A stretch of DNA of 64,000 nucleotides from contig CAYLZD010000021.1 in the NCBI GenBank assembly GCA_964388275.1, forward strand, positions 9,696 through 73,695. Reading direction: 5' to 3'. The DNA is from JARYLZ01 sp964388275 (GTDB lineage Bacteria > Bacteroidota > Ignavibacteria > SZUA-365). Both the position numbers and the translations under genes were made by a program. Shown here one piece after another: positions 34,455 through 44,093 of this stretch. The notes below the pieces were generated by a model. It made no database searches. It was given only the letters and a program-made list of their open reading frames with translations, and was not told the DNA's origin. Position 1 is the stretch's first letter. Each line of letters opens with the position of its first letter.

Positions 34455-36719
34455 ATGCGGACGTTGAGAATGCTGACCGTTCTGTTTCCGTTAATACTGG
34501 CCGCGGCCTCGGCCCAGGACCTCTATAATCCGGCCGCATTACGGGAATTCCGCCTCGTCTTTTCGCAGCCGGACTGGCGAGAACTGCTGCAACGGAACAT
34601 CCCGCTGGAAATGGACATACCCGCGCGGCTGTCGGTGGACGGAGTCACGCTCGACAGCGTGGGCGTCCGCTACAAGGGCAATTCGTCCCTGAACATTCCC
34701 GGCGAAAAGAAGCCGTTCAACATCACGACCGACGCCTTCATTGACGGGCAGGATCTGTGGGGATACTCGACGCTCAACCTCAACAACTGTTTCAAGGATC
34801 CCACGTTCGTCCGCGAGATGATCGCTTACCGGCTGGCGGCTCTCTACCTGCCTTCGGCCAGGACCGCCTACGCGCGCCTGTATATCAACGACGAGTATTG
34901 GGGGCTTTACCTGCACGTGCAGCAGATCAACCGCGCCTTTCTTCGCGAGTGTTTCGGAAACGACGGCGGAAACCACTACAAATGCGATCCGCGCGGAGAC
35001 CTCGCATGGATGGGTCCGGATACGGCGCGTTACCGCGCCAATTACGAACTCAAAACCAACACCGGTCTGAACGACTATTCCGATCTGGTGGAATTCATCC
35101 GCCTCCTCGATCAACTCCCTCAACAGCAGTTCGCCGAAGGCATGAGCCGTGTATTGGACGTCGACCGCGCCCTGTGGTATCTCGCCTTCTGCAATCTCCT
35201 CGTCAATCTCGATTCCTACATAGGCAGCGGGCACAATTACTATCTGTACCACAATCCCGCGGACGACCGCTTTTCCGTGATACCCTGGGATCTCAACGAA
35301 GTGCTGGGGACCTTCAGCATGCAATTGTCCATCGGCGACAGGGAGAAACTTCCGGTCTTCCACAACGTGCAGGCGCCCAACCGCCCGTTGCTTTCGCGCC
35401 TCCTTTCCGTTCCGGAATTCCGGGCCCGCTACACAGCGCATTACAGAACCATGTTCCGGGAGGTGTTCACGCGGGACTACTGGGTTCCGCTGATACAACT
35501 CTACCAGAACCTGATTCGATCTTCCGTGCAGGCGGACACGAAGAAGCTGTATTCGATGCAGATGTTCGACGAGAACGTCAACACGAATGTGCAGCAAGGA
35601 GCAGGCACGCCGGGGGGCGGCTTAATTCCGGGCATACTGTCCTTTATCGACAACCGCCGCTCTTATCTCATGACACAGCCCGAATTGAGCCGCCTCCAGG
35701 CGGTCATATCGCGACCCATCCTGGCCCCCCCCCTGCCGGCCGCAGGGGCGCCCGCAAGGGCAAGCGCCGTGATCGAGGGCGCCGCGCAGGCGTTCCTATG
35801 GCACAGCGCGGGCGGCAAGGCGTTTTCGAGAGTGCCGATGACCGACACAGGAGGAAAATGGGAGGCGGTCATGCCGCCGCGAGAGGCCGGGCAGCGCGTG
35901 CGCTACTACGTTGAAGCCGTCACGGCGGAGGGTGTCGCCGCTTACAACCCGGAGAGGGCCGAGAATGAGTCCTACTCCTACACCGTTCCGTATCCGCCGC
36001 CCGCCGTGCCCGTCGTGATAAATGAAGTCATGGCCTGGAACACGAAAAACATCACGGATCCCCAGGGCCAATCGGACGACTGGCTGGAACTGCACAACAC
36101 CGCGGACACGGCCTTCGACATTTCCGGCTGCCGGCTCTCCGACAAGCCCGGCGATCTCTTCAAATGGCGCATACCCGACGGAACCGTCATCGAGGGCAAA
36201 GGATATCTGGTAATATGGGCGGACAACGACACGGATGATACGCCGGGCTTGCACGCGGGTTTCCAGATAGACAAGGACGGCGAAGGGATATATTTCAGTG
36301 ACTCCGACGAGAGGGGAAGCGGCCTCATCGACTCGTCGGGGGCTCCGGAGTACCGTAAGGACACTTCGTGGGCGCGGCTGCCGAACGGCACGGGAACTTT
36401 CGCGCACCGCCCGCCCACGCCGGGCGCTGATAACGACGCCTCTGCCGGCGTGGAGGCTGATTCCGCCCCGTACAATACCCTGCTCGAGGTGTTCCCGAAT
36501 CCGGCGACGGCCGCCGCGTTTCTGCGGACCGGTCTGCGGCCGGGAGAAAGCGCCGTGGCGAGTCTGACGGATCCCCTCGGCAGAGTCGTATTCAAAAAGC
36601 GCATCGAGGGCGCCGGTGGGCTCACGAGCATCGACGTGCACGCGCTGCCCCGCGGCGCCTATCTGCTGCGCCTAACCGACTCCCGGAGATCGGTTGCGCG
36701 TATATTGCGGCTCCGCTGA
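34455..36719 (+). CDS. CotH-family kinase with lamin-tail domain and T9SS C-terminal domain
   Basis: 754 residues with a signal peptide ('LRMLTVLFPLILAAASAQ'). Residues ~30-400 are a CotH domain: 'VGVRYKGNSSLNIPGEKKPF', 'YSTLNLNNCFKDPTFVREM', 'INDEYWGLYLHVQQINRAF', 'YELKTNTG', 'GSGHNYYLY' and 'FSVIPWDLNEV'. Spore CotH is an atypical protein kinase, and secreted bacterial relatives are presumed to phosphorylate surface proteins. After a ~100-residue beta domain comes a lamin-tail domain (~520-640: 'VINEVMAWNTKNITDPQGQSDDWLELHN' in parts), then a T9SS domain ('VFPNPATAAAF', 'PRGAYLLRL'). It is the last gene of the HlyD-VTC-DUF4956 operon, 12 bp from DUF4956. A paralogue is at 42455. Confidence 0.9.
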   Translation: MRTLRMLTVLFPLILAAASAQDLYNPAALREFRLVFSQPDWRELLQRNIPLEMDIPARLSVDGVTLDSVGVRYKGNSSLNIPGEKKPFNITTDAFIDGQDLWGYSTLNLNNCFKDPTFVREMIAYRLAALYLPSARTAYARLYINDEYWGLYLHVQQINRAFLRECFGNDGGNHYKCDPRGDLAWMGPDTARYRANYELKTNTGLNDYSDLVEFIRLLDQLPQQQFAEGMSRVLDVDRALWYLAFCNLLVNLDSYIGSGHNYYLYHNPADDRFSVIPWDLNEVLGTFSMQLSIGDREKLPVFHNVQAPNRPLLSRLLSVPEFRARYTAHYRTMFREVFTRDYWVPLIQLYQNLIRSSVQADTKKLYSMQMFDENVNTNVQQGAGTPGGGLIPGILSFIDNRRSYLMTQPELSRLQAVISRPILAPPLPAAGAPARASAVIEGAAQAFLWHSAGGKAFSRVPMTDTGGKWEAVMPPREAGQRVRYYVEAVTAEGVAAYNPERAENESYSYTVPYPPPAVPVVINEVMAWNTKNITDPQGQSDDWLELHNTADTAFDISGCRLSDKPGDLFKWRIPDGTVIEGKGYLVIWADNDTDDTPGLHAGFQIDKDGEGIYFSDSDERGSGLIDSSGAPEYRKDTSWARLPNGTGTFAHRPPTPGADNDASAGVEADSAPYNTLLEVFPNPATAAAFLRTGLRPGESAVASLTDPLGRVVFKKRIEGAGGLTSIDVHALPRGAYLLRLTDSRRSVARILRLR

Positions 36720-36814
36720 CGCGCATTGCCCGCGCGATCCGGCGGCACGCGGATTCGAGCGCGGATTGGCGCGCATCATGCATATGCGTACTTTTCAGCG
36801 AAAGGAGCCCGGAC

Positions 36815-37606
36815 ATGCGAATTATCGACCTGGATGAAGCCAACGTACCGTCTTATCTCGTCTGTCTCGAAGACTGGTCCGAAGAGATGCGCGAGGCGGG
36901 CGATCACAAGGCGCAGTGGTATTCTCGGATGAAGGAGAAAGGACTGCGCGTAAAACTTGCCCTTTCGGACGATGACACGGCGGGCGGCATGATACAGTAC
37001 GGGCCGCTCGACATTTCCTTCGCCGAGGGCGACAACCTGTACTTCATCTTCTGCATCTGGGTTCACGGATACAAGAAGGGACGAGGCGATTTCCGCGGGA
37101 GGGGTATGGGCGCTGCGCTTCTGCAGGCGGCGGAGGAGGATGCGAGGTCTCGCGGCGCGAAGGGCATTGCCGCCTGGGGCTTGCGCCTGCCGATTTGGAT
37201 GAAAGCGTCATGGTTCAGAAAGCACGGGTACCGGATAGCCGACAAGGACGGGATGAGAGCGCTCGTCTGGAAGCGATTCACCGACGACGCCCGGCCGCCT
37301 AAGTGGATCAAGAAAGTGAAAACTCCCGAATCCGCCGACGGGAAGGTAAGCATCACCGCCTTCCGCAGCGGCTGGTGTCCCGCGATGAACATCGCCTTCG
37401 AACGCGCGAAGCGCGCGGCCGCGCTCGAGGAATTCGCGGGTGTCGTGGATTTCAAGGAGATCGACACATCCGGCCGCGACAAGCTGCTCGAATGGGGCAT
37501 AGGCGACGCGGTTTACATGGATGGAAGGGAAATCCGCAACGGACCGCCGCCGCCGTACGGAAAAGTCGTAAAGAGGATCCGGAAAAGGGTGGGAAAGCTA
37601 CACTGA
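36815..37606 (+). CDS. GNAT N-acetyltransferase with C-terminal YoaP-like domain
   Basis: 263 residues. The N-terminal ~150 residues are a GNAT fold with acetyl-CoA loop 'GRGDFRGRGMGAALLQAAEEDARSRGAKGIAAWGL' (in parts) and 'WFRKHGYRIADKDGM'. The C-terminal ~85 residues ('ITAFRSGWCPAMNIAFERAKR', 'DFKEIDTSGRDKLLEWGI', 'DAVYMDGREIRNGPP') resemble the YoaP C-terminal domain, thioredoxin-like with a single Cys-Pro. The acetylated substrate is unknown. AAAGGAG precedes the ATG. It ends 18 bp before the next gene, so the two may be co-transcribed. Confidence 0.82.
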   Translation: MRIIDLDEANVPSYLVCLEDWSEEMREAGDHKAQWYSRMKEKGLRVKLALSDDDTAGGMIQYGPLDISFAEGDNLYFIFCIWVHGYKKGRGDFRGRGMGAALLQAAEEDARSRGAKGIAAWGLRLPIWMKASWFRKHGYRIADKDGMRALVWKRFTDDARPPKWIKKVKTPESADGKVSITAFRSGWCPAMNIAFERAKRAAALEEFAGVVDFKEIDTSGRDKLLEWGIGDAVYMDGREIRNGPPPPYGKVVKRIRKRVGKLH

Positions 37607-37624
37607 TTCAGCAGGAGGAAGATC

Positions 37625-39151
37625 ATGGTTGCATCAAATAATCCGGCAGGGCGATTCAGGAGCGTATGTCGCCCGCTGTTGCTCGCGCTCGTTTTCTCAA
37701 CCGTTTTAACCGGTGTTCCCGGCGGCGGGTTGTCCGCGCAGGATTATTACTCCTTTCCTTACCGGGAGGGGAATTTCCTCAGGTACCGCATAGAAAACGG
37801 CCCGTCACCGGTCGACACCGCGTTTGTGCTTTCCTTCGGTTATCCCGGCACGGAATTTCCCGATCCGGACCTGCTTCTCGATTCGATACTCGTCATGCGA
37901 AGCGGACCGCGCATGTTCAACATGCTGAATATGGCAATTGTCTGCATAAAGCCGGACGGTTTGTTTCTCGTATCCGATTCTCTTTTTCCGCAGAGCGCGG
38001 GCAGGCGGGTATGCGAATACTTTCCGGTCTTTCCACCACCGGCGGACACGATGATACTCCGGAATACGAGAGTGAATGGAAGCGGCACTGAGATAATTTC
38101 CGAGCATCCCGTCCGTCTTCTCAGGCAGTTCGACACGACGGTCTTCGACACGCCGACCCGCGCTTTCACCGTCAGCATCGGGGGAGGGGATACGGTCGAG
38201 ATTCTGACGATAGCGGACGGATTCGGGATCGCTAGCATCGAACTGCAGACTCCGGAGGGGGCGCCGCTCAACTCGGCGCGTCTCACGGGGGGTATAATCG
38301 CCGGCAGGCGCTATAACTGGGATCCGCTGCAAAGGCAGTTTCTGCCGTTGTGCGAGGGAGACGTATACCAATTTAAAATCCATGTGATCCAATTCTGGCC
38401 CACACCCGGCGATACGACGTATTACGCCGTCGACACGGTGCGCTCCGCCGGCATGATCCGGGGCGAGGAATACATGTCGTATAAAGGATCGATTCTCCGC
38501 AATGAAATCGACGGGGTATACGGTCCGGGCTTCGGCGAAGCCGATACCTCCGCCGTGCGCAAGCGTCTGTTTTTACCGGCCCACGCCGAGATCGGCTGCA
38601 TTTTCAACGGAAGCAGGATCACCGACACAACGACGTTAACCGTGCTCGGAGAGAAAAGGATGGCCATCCTGCTCACGCCGTTTTTCGGAGAGCAGGCTAT
38701 CGTGGACGGTCCGGCAATGTGGGAGAGCTGGACCGACGGCATCGGAATGGACGAGTCGTTCAGCGGCTGCCACGGCTGCATGTGGGCGCCGACCGACGAT
38801 TACGTCACACTCGTGTACGCGGAAATATGCGGACAGAAATATGGAAGCAAGGCCGGTATACCAAGTCCCGACGTCTCGTCGCCGGAAGGAATATTCATTC
38901 ACCAAAACTATCCCAACCCGGCATCGAGAGCCGGCGGAAGCAACATCGACGTGACTCTTGACGCCGGCGCCCGCGTAAGCGTGGAGCTCCGTTCTCTGCT
39001 CGGCCGCCGCATAGCCGTGCCGTACGACGATCACCTTACAGCCGGCCGGCATACCCTGCACATCGACACCGGCGGCCTGACGCCGGGAGTGTACTGCATA
39101 GTCGTGCGTACGGGGAAGCAGGCGCTCGTGAGGACTATGGTGCTGAGGTGA
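37625..39151 (+). CDS. Secreted protein of unknown fold with T9SS C-terminal domain
   Basis: 508 residues with a signal peptide ('SVCRPLLLALVFSTVLTG' ... 'GGGLSAQDYY'). The ectodomain (residues ~35-420) is beta-rich and not recognised. It contains several cysteines, including 'SGCHGCMW' and 'AEICGQKYG' near the end of the domain. The last ~80 residues are a T9SS domain: 'IHQNYPNPASRAGGSNIDV', 'TAGRHTLHIDTGGLTPGVYCI', ending 'RTMVLR'. A strong GGAGGAA ribosome-binding site precedes the ATG. It overlaps the convergent TPR membrane-protein gene by 17 bp at the 3' ends. Function unknown; export is well supported. Confidence 0.8.
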   Translation: MVASNNPAGRFRSVCRPLLLALVFSTVLTGVPGGGLSAQDYYSFPYREGNFLRYRIENGPSPVDTAFVLSFGYPGTEFPDPDLLLDSILVMRSGPRMFNMLNMAIVCIKPDGLFLVSDSLFPQSAGRRVCEYFPVFPPPADTMILRNTRVNGSGTEIISEHPVRLLRQFDTTVFDTPTRAFTVSIGGGDTVEILTIADGFGIASIELQTPEGAPLNSARLTGGIIAGRRYNWDPLQRQFLPLCEGDVYQFKIHVIQFWPTPGDTTYYAVDTVRSAGMIRGEEYMSYKGSILRNEIDGVYGPGFGEADTSAVRKRLFLPAHAEIGCIFNGSRITDTTTLTVLGEKRMAILLTPFFGEQAIVDGPAMWESWTDGIGMDESFSGCHGCMWAPTDDYVTLVYAEICGQKYGSKAGIPSPDVSSPEGIFIHQNYPNPASRAGGSNIDVTLDAGARVSVELRSLLGRRIAVPYDDHLTAGRHTLHIDTGGLTPGVYCIVVRTGKQALVRTMVLR

Positions 39152-41327
39152 ACCCTGCCGCCCGCAGCTTCTCGAGCAAAGCATTGATTTGCCCGCGCAA
39201 TTCGTCTGTCGCGTCCATCTCCGACGCTTCCTCGAGAAGACGTTGCGCGCGAGCCGTGTTGATGCCCTTGACCAGATAACCATAGGCTGCGAGGTATCTC
39301 AACTCCGGATCATCAGGAAACCGCTTCAGCGCGGTTTCGAAAGACGCCTCGGCCTCGGCCTTACGCCCAAGCATCAGCAGCGAATTGGCATGCAGCGCCG
39401 CCAGTTTGCCCGTAACGAATCCGTGGTCGAACGCGCTTTTAGTGAGAGCCAAAGCATCCTGGTAGCGCTCGGCCGCGAAGGCGTCCATTCCTTTGATGAC
39501 CATGCCGGGGGTCTTCAGTCCAAGTCTCTCCAACTGGTCCAACTTGCCGTTCAAGCCGGTATGAATTCCGAAGAAGTACGCCTGATATGCGACCGCCGCC
39601 GCGATTGAGTCGGCCTGCGCGATGCTGATCGCGTAGTCCCGGTCGACTTGTTCATCGAGAAGACCTGTAACCTGGACGCGCAGCCGTTCCAGCATCCAGT
39701 TCATCTTCTCGGTCGCGCGTTCCGGCAGGGAAGGCGCGATGACAAGCGAGGATCTGAGGAGCAGGCGGTAATGCTCCGGATAGCCCAGGCGTTCCACCAT
39801 TCGCTTTTCAATTCTGATTTCGTCTTCGATCTCATTTGAATGCACGTAATGCTTGCGCAACGCTTCGAAACCGCTGAGAGCATAATCGGCGAAGAGCCGC
39901 CCGGCGTCCAATTCGACGATGTGTTCAAAACGCTTAACGGAGTGCCGATCGTCGAGCATTACCGTCATCCAGGGGATCACCAGGATGAGCGACGCCAGCG
40001 CGGCGACCGCCGGAACACCCGATTTCATGGTATTATTGATCCTCATGATCCGGTATGCGAAAAAACACAGGAACAGACCCAGCGGGGAGGCCAGGTCCCA
40101 ATCCCTTGCAAGTCCGAATACCGAGTTTGCGAAGATCAGGAATCCGAGAAAAAAGAGAGAAGTGAGAAAATGAAAACGATGAACCGGTCCGATACCCTCC
40201 GGACGCCATTTCCGAACCGCGGCGACGGCCGCGAGATACAACGCGGGAAGAGGCGCCAGGAGCAGGACAATGTTGAGAATATCCAGGACGTGAATCAGAG
40301 AAAAGACGGTGTACGCCTGAACGCCCGCTCCCGCCTTGACCGCGTAGAGCGGGATCAGAATCCTGTTATACGGCAGGAGCAGGGAAGCGGAAATGTACAG
40401 GACGGAGATAACCGCCACGGCGCCTGCGCAGAGGAGCAGGAAGTTCCTTTTGGGAGCGATCAGACTTCTTAACTTTTCGCTCCTGACCGCCGCCACATAA
40501 GCAAGCGAAGGCAGTAGGGCTATGCTGTAGAAATGCGCCGCGCACGCTACCGTGAATGCTACCGCCGGCAACCACAACGGCCCGTCGTCTTTCAGCGCGC
40601 GCTCGGCTGCGAGGAGATAAAATACGAGCGCGGCATAAACCGGAGCGTAGAATTCCACGTAGCCGAAAAAGAGTATCGTGCCGCCCAGCCCGAGCAGCAT
40701 TATTAAAAGCAGCAAGCGTTCCAGGTTGCCGCGCTCCAGTGTAAGCGCCATGACGAAACCCAGGAAACTGAACAACCCGAGAATAGGAAAGGGAAACATG
40801 GATGACGTCGGCAGCGGCAGCTTGATCCAATGGAGCAGTTCAGGCGTCCAAAGGGCAATATATCGAAGCAGAATGCCGGCAAGAGGCGATGACCTGTAAT
40901 TCTCCAGTATATCGCTCGTGTATCCGGGATCTTTACCGAGTTTGAAAATCTCGGGAATTATGCTCCCCCCGTCTCCATAGAAGAACGTGCCCATGGGATG
41001 GATCAGGATCAGCGCTCCGACCCCTGCGACGATACTCCAGAAGAGAAACACTCCGGATATGTTTATTCTTCCAGCGCAAAGGCGGCCCAGAGCCATGCGA
41101 ACCTGCGGGAGAGCTAACGACGCCGGTAGTACGGAAAAGGCGATTATCAGGGGTGTTTCGAAATAGATGAGCATGTCCACACCCCAAAGGCGCGCCTGAG
41201 GCAACAGGAACGGCGCCAGACGGATCGCGGCGGCGGCAAGGACGGCGAAAGTCAATGCAAGCACGGTTGCCCGGCTGCCGGGAGTCGACGCTCTCGAGCG
41301 GGCTTTTTTTCTGCGAGTGATTTGCAT
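39135..41327 (-). CDS. Polytopic membrane protein with C-terminal TPR repeats
   Basis: 730 residues. The first ~460 contain around twelve hydrophobic helices in a layout like GT-C/PMT-type glycosyltransferases or O-antigen-ligase-like proteins ('HPMGTFFYGDGGSI', 'ENYRSSPLAGILLRYIAL', 'FFGYVEFYAPVYAAL', 'GLARDWDLASPLGLFL'). The acidic residues in 'YGDGG' and 'ARDWD' are candidates for a catalytic or substrate site, but no family is proven. Residues ~600-715 carry two to three tetratricopeptide repeats ('AAERYQDALALTKSAFDHG', 'GRKAEAEASFETALKRFPDDPEL' in parts). The basic N-terminus 'TRRKKARSR' should be cytosolic. It is divergent from the SUMF1-like gene, with 156 bp between them. Confidence 0.78.
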   Translation of the reverse strand: MQITRRKKARSRASTPGSRATVLALTFAVLAAAAIRLAPFLLPQARLWGVDMLIYFETPLIIAFSVLPASLALPQVRMALGRLCAGRINISGVFLFWSIVAGVGALILIHPMGTFFYGDGGSIIPEIFKLGKDPGYTSDILENYRSSPLAGILLRYIALWTPELLHWIKLPLPTSSMFPFPILGLFSFLGFVMALTLERGNLERLLLLIMLLGLGGTILFFGYVEFYAPVYAALVFYLLAAERALKDDGPLWLPAVAFTVACAAHFYSIALLPSLAYVAAVRSEKLRSLIAPKRNFLLLCAGAVAVISVLYISASLLLPYNRILIPLYAVKAGAGVQAYTVFSLIHVLDILNIVLLLAPLPALYLAAVAAVRKWRPEGIGPVHRFHFLTSLFFLGFLIFANSVFGLARDWDLASPLGLFLCFFAYRIMRINNTMKSGVPAVAALASLILVIPWMTVMLDDRHSVKRFEHIVELDAGRLFADYALSGFEALRKHYVHSNEIEDEIRIEKRMVERLGYPEHYRLLLRSSLVIAPSLPERATEKMNWMLERLRVQVTGLLDEQVDRDYAISIAQADSIAAAVAYQAYFFGIHTGLNGKLDQLERLGLKTPGMVIKGMDAFAAERYQDALALTKSAFDHGFVTGKLAALHANSLLMLGRKAEAEASFETALKRFPDDPELRYLAAYGYLVKGINTARAQRLLEEASEMDATDELRGQINALLEKLRAAGFTSAP

Positions 41328-41483
41328 GCGACGGGCAAATTAGCATGGCTCGACAGAGAAACAAAGAACGGAAGATCCTTCCCGGGTGCAACTTTTCGCC
41401 GTTCGGATTGTCAAATCTCCGGCGTCTGCATATGTTTCCCGCTGCAGGCGTTCAACACGACAAGCACCAATCCGGAGACTGAG

Positions 41484-42443
41484 ATGAACACCCTGAGATC
41501 ATTTTCGATCTTTTCCATGCTTGCTTCCGCGTTTCTGTTTTGTTCCTGCGGAGGTTCCGACGACACACCCAACACGCCGGACAACAACGTCCTGGAGAGA
41601 AGCGGCGGCATGGTCCGGATTCCGGCCAAGGGAAAGTCCTTCCTCATGGGTTCCACGGCCGGCAATGCCGACGAGAAGCCGGTGCATTCGGTCAGCTTCG
41701 CCTCGGATTTCTGGATCGACACCACGGAGGTCACGCAGGGGGCTTACGACGCCGTCATGCGCGACTCGTATCCCGGCTACATATCGCCGGTTTGGAGCGA
41801 CACCTACGGCGTGGGCGCATCGTACCCGGCATATCAGATAGAATGGGGCGACGCGGCTCTCTACTGCAATGCTCTCAGCAAGCGGAACGGTCTCGACACC
41901 GTGTATTCCTATTCGGCGATCAACGGGATTCCGGGCAACGGCTGCACTCTGGAAAATCCGGCGGCTGACTACGGTAAAAACGGCTACCGGCTTCCCACCG
42001 AAGCCGAATGGGAATTCGCCTGCCGCGCGGGCGCCACGGCCGATTATCCTTGGGGCAGGACGTACAATCCCTACCCCTCCACTTCAGCGGACACGGCGGA
42101 TTTCAACGCCCACGCCGTGTGGGCCGGCAACTCCTGGAACCACAGCGCCGACAGTCCGGAATTCGGCGCCTTTCCCGCCGCCTCCAGGCTGCCCAACGCC
42201 TGGGGGCTTTACGACATGATCGGCAACCTCTGGGAATGGTGCGGCGACTGGTACGATGAGAGCTATTACGCCGTCAGTCCCGGCGCCGATCCGGCCGGAC
42301 CGCAATCGGGCGCGTGGCATTCCCTCCGCGGAGGAAGCTGGGGCAACGAGGCCGCCGCTATGCGTTCCTCCTCGAGGACTTTCATCGTGCCGGATTACAT
42401 CTACTACTTCATCGGCTTCAGAACCGTGCGGCCGGCCCGGTGA
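41484..42443 (+). CDS. SUMF1/FGE-like lipoprotein lacking the FGE catalytic cysteines
   Basis: 319 residues from the ATG at 41484 (GAGACTGAG upstream). The N-terminus is a lipoprotein signal ending 'FLFCSC'. The rest is a formylglycine-generating-enzyme (SUMF1/C-type-lectin) fold: 'MVRIPAKGKSFLMGS', 'VHSVSFASDFWIDTTEVTQGAYD' (in parts), 'YRLPTEAEWEFACRAG', 'GLYDMIGNLWEWCGDWYDESYY' and 'SLRGGSWGNEAAAMRSSSR'. In true FGE the segment after 'LRGGS' has a catalytic Cys pair; here it has none. It is therefore likely a structural or ligand-binding member, not a sulfatase activator. It is followed 11 bp later by a CotH gene. Confidence 0.88.
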   Translation: MNTLRSFSIFSMLASAFLFCSCGGSDDTPNTPDNNVLERSGGMVRIPAKGKSFLMGSTAGNADEKPVHSVSFASDFWIDTTEVTQGAYDAVMRDSYPGYISPVWSDTYGVGASYPAYQIEWGDAALYCNALSKRNGLDTVYSYSAINGIPGNGCTLENPAADYGKNGYRLPTEAEWEFACRAGATADYPWGRTYNPYPSTSADTADFNAHAVWAGNSWNHSADSPEFGAFPAASRLPNAWGLYDMIGNLWEWCGDWYDESYYAVSPGADPAGPQSGAWHSLRGGSWGNEAAAMRSSSRTFIVPDYIYYFIGFRTVRPAR

Positions 42444-42454
42444 ACGGAGTGCGG

Positions 42455-44038
42455 ATGGGAAGCTTCCGCCGAGTTCTGCTCACCGCGCTTCGGAACGCCG
42501 CCCTGCCGGGCTTGGCCGCGGTTGTGTGCGTCGCTGCGGCCGGAGCGCAACCGGTCGACTCCTCGGCCGTTCTCTTCGACGACGGTGTCGTGCATGAGTT
42601 CAACATCACATTCTACATCGACGGTTGGCAGGATTCGCTGCTTGCCAATTACGCCGCCGGGGAGCTGTACATGCCGGCGCGTGTCGAGTACAAGGGGATG
42701 GTCTTCGACAGCGTCGGGGTGCGTTACAAGGGCAATTCGTCCTACGTTCAATCCAGACATACGCCCAAGAAACCCCTGAAATTCGCTTTCGATGAATACC
42801 GCGACAAGCAGACCTGCTGCGGCATGAAGACGTTGAACTTCAGCAACGCCGTCAAAGATCCCACCTTCCTGCGCGAAAAACTCGCCTACGGCATACTCGC
42901 CGGCTTCCTGCCGTCGCCCCGGGCGGCCTACGCCACGGTCTCCGTAAACGGGGCGCCACTAGGGCTGTATCTCATGATCGAGCAGGTGGACAAGACTTTC
43001 CTCGGCCGCCATTTCAGCAGCAAGGGATACAATCTGTACAAGGCGAGCGACAACGGGGCAACGCTTGAATACAGGGGAGGCGACAAGGAAGCCTACAAGT
43101 CCGAATACGAGCTGAAGACCAACGAGAAAGCGGACGACTGGTCGCGTTTCATCGCCATGCTGCAAGCCCTCAACAATTCCCCCGCCGATTCGTTCGCGGC
43201 TCAGGCCGGACGGCTGCTCGATTTGCAGGGCGCGGCGCGGTTTCTGGCCTTCAGCATGGCCGTATCAAATTTCGACAGCTACCTCGGATCCGGCCGGAAC
43301 TTCTACCTGTACGACGACGAAAGCGAGGGCCGCTTCAAATTCATACCATGGGATCCGAATGAAGCTTTCGGCGCGTATTCCAACGACTGGGACGTCATCG
43401 GGCAGGACGCGCTCACCATCGCGAACCTGTCACGGCGGCCGCTGACCAGACGCATACTCGAACACGAGCCGCTCCGCATCGAGTATCTGCGCGCGATAAG
43501 GCATTTCATCGACGGACCGGCGTCCTACGATTCGATTTCAGCGGCCGTCGCCCGCTGGAAGTCCTTCCTGGACCCGCTCGTCGACGCCGATCCCAACAAG
43601 CTGTATTCCTATCAGAACTTTCTCGACAATTTCGAGCACGATGTGGTGGTCGGCATAAACATGACCGCGCCGGCCCTGCTCCCGTTTTCACGCGAGCGCT
43701 GCGAGGAACTCCGGGCGCAGCTCGCCGTCTATCTCGGGGAAGGAACGCCGGGAGAGGGCGGCCCGATCCCGGAATTCGCCTGCTTTCCCAATCCCGGAGG
43801 CAGGGGCTCGTTGTTGCGCTACCGGCTCAGGCGCGCCGGGAACGTCGCACTCGAAATGAGCGATCTATCCGGGAGAATCGTGAAAACCGTGGCATGCGGC
43901 CTGCAGCTCCCCGGCCTACATTCAGTAACCGGCCTTGACGGCGGCCTGCCGAGCGGCATTTATTTCTTCAACCTGACATTCAGTGATATGGCAACAGGCG
44001 CCGCCGCCGTTTCCGGAAAACTCGCTGTAATCCGCTGA
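42455..44038 (+). CDS. CotH-family kinase with T9SS C-terminal domain
   Basis: 527 residues from the ATG at 42455 (GGAG upstream; an overlapping GTG at 42440 is possible). After a signal peptide ('ALPGLAAVVCVAAAGAQ') a CotH domain spans ~30-440: 'VGVRYKGNSSYVQSRHTPKK', 'MKTLNFSNAVKDPTFLREKL', 'VNGAPLGLYLMIEQVDKTFL', 'YELKTNEK', 'GSGRNFYLY' and 'FKFIPWDPNEAF'. The C-terminus is a T9SS domain ('CFPNPGGRGSLLRYR', 'SGIYFFNLTF'). It is paralogous to the CotH at 34455 but lacks its lamin-tail domain. It sits between the SUMF1-like and arylsulfotransferase-like genes in one plus-strand operon. Confidence 0.9.
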   Translation: MGSFRRVLLTALRNAALPGLAAVVCVAAAGAQPVDSSAVLFDDGVVHEFNITFYIDGWQDSLLANYAAGELYMPARVEYKGMVFDSVGVRYKGNSSYVQSRHTPKKPLKFAFDEYRDKQTCCGMKTLNFSNAVKDPTFLREKLAYGILAGFLPSPRAAYATVSVNGAPLGLYLMIEQVDKTFLGRHFSSKGYNLYKASDNGATLEYRGGDKEAYKSEYELKTNEKADDWSRFIAMLQALNNSPADSFAAQAGRLLDLQGAARFLAFSMAVSNFDSYLGSGRNFYLYDDESEGRFKFIPWDPNEAFGAYSNDWDVIGQDALTIANLSRRPLTRRILEHEPLRIEYLRAIRHFIDGPASYDSISAAVARWKSFLDPLVDADPNKLYSYQNFLDNFEHDVVVGINMTAPALLPFSRERCEELRAQLAVYLGEGTPGEGGPIPEFACFPNPGGRGSLLRYRLRRAGNVALEMSDLSGRIVKTVACGLQLPGLHSVTGLDGGLPSGIYFFNLTFSDMATGAAAVSGKLAVIR

Positions 44039-44093
44039 GGCGGCCCGGCGAATGTCGCCGGCCCGTGAAAACGCCTCACCAATAATTACGCCT

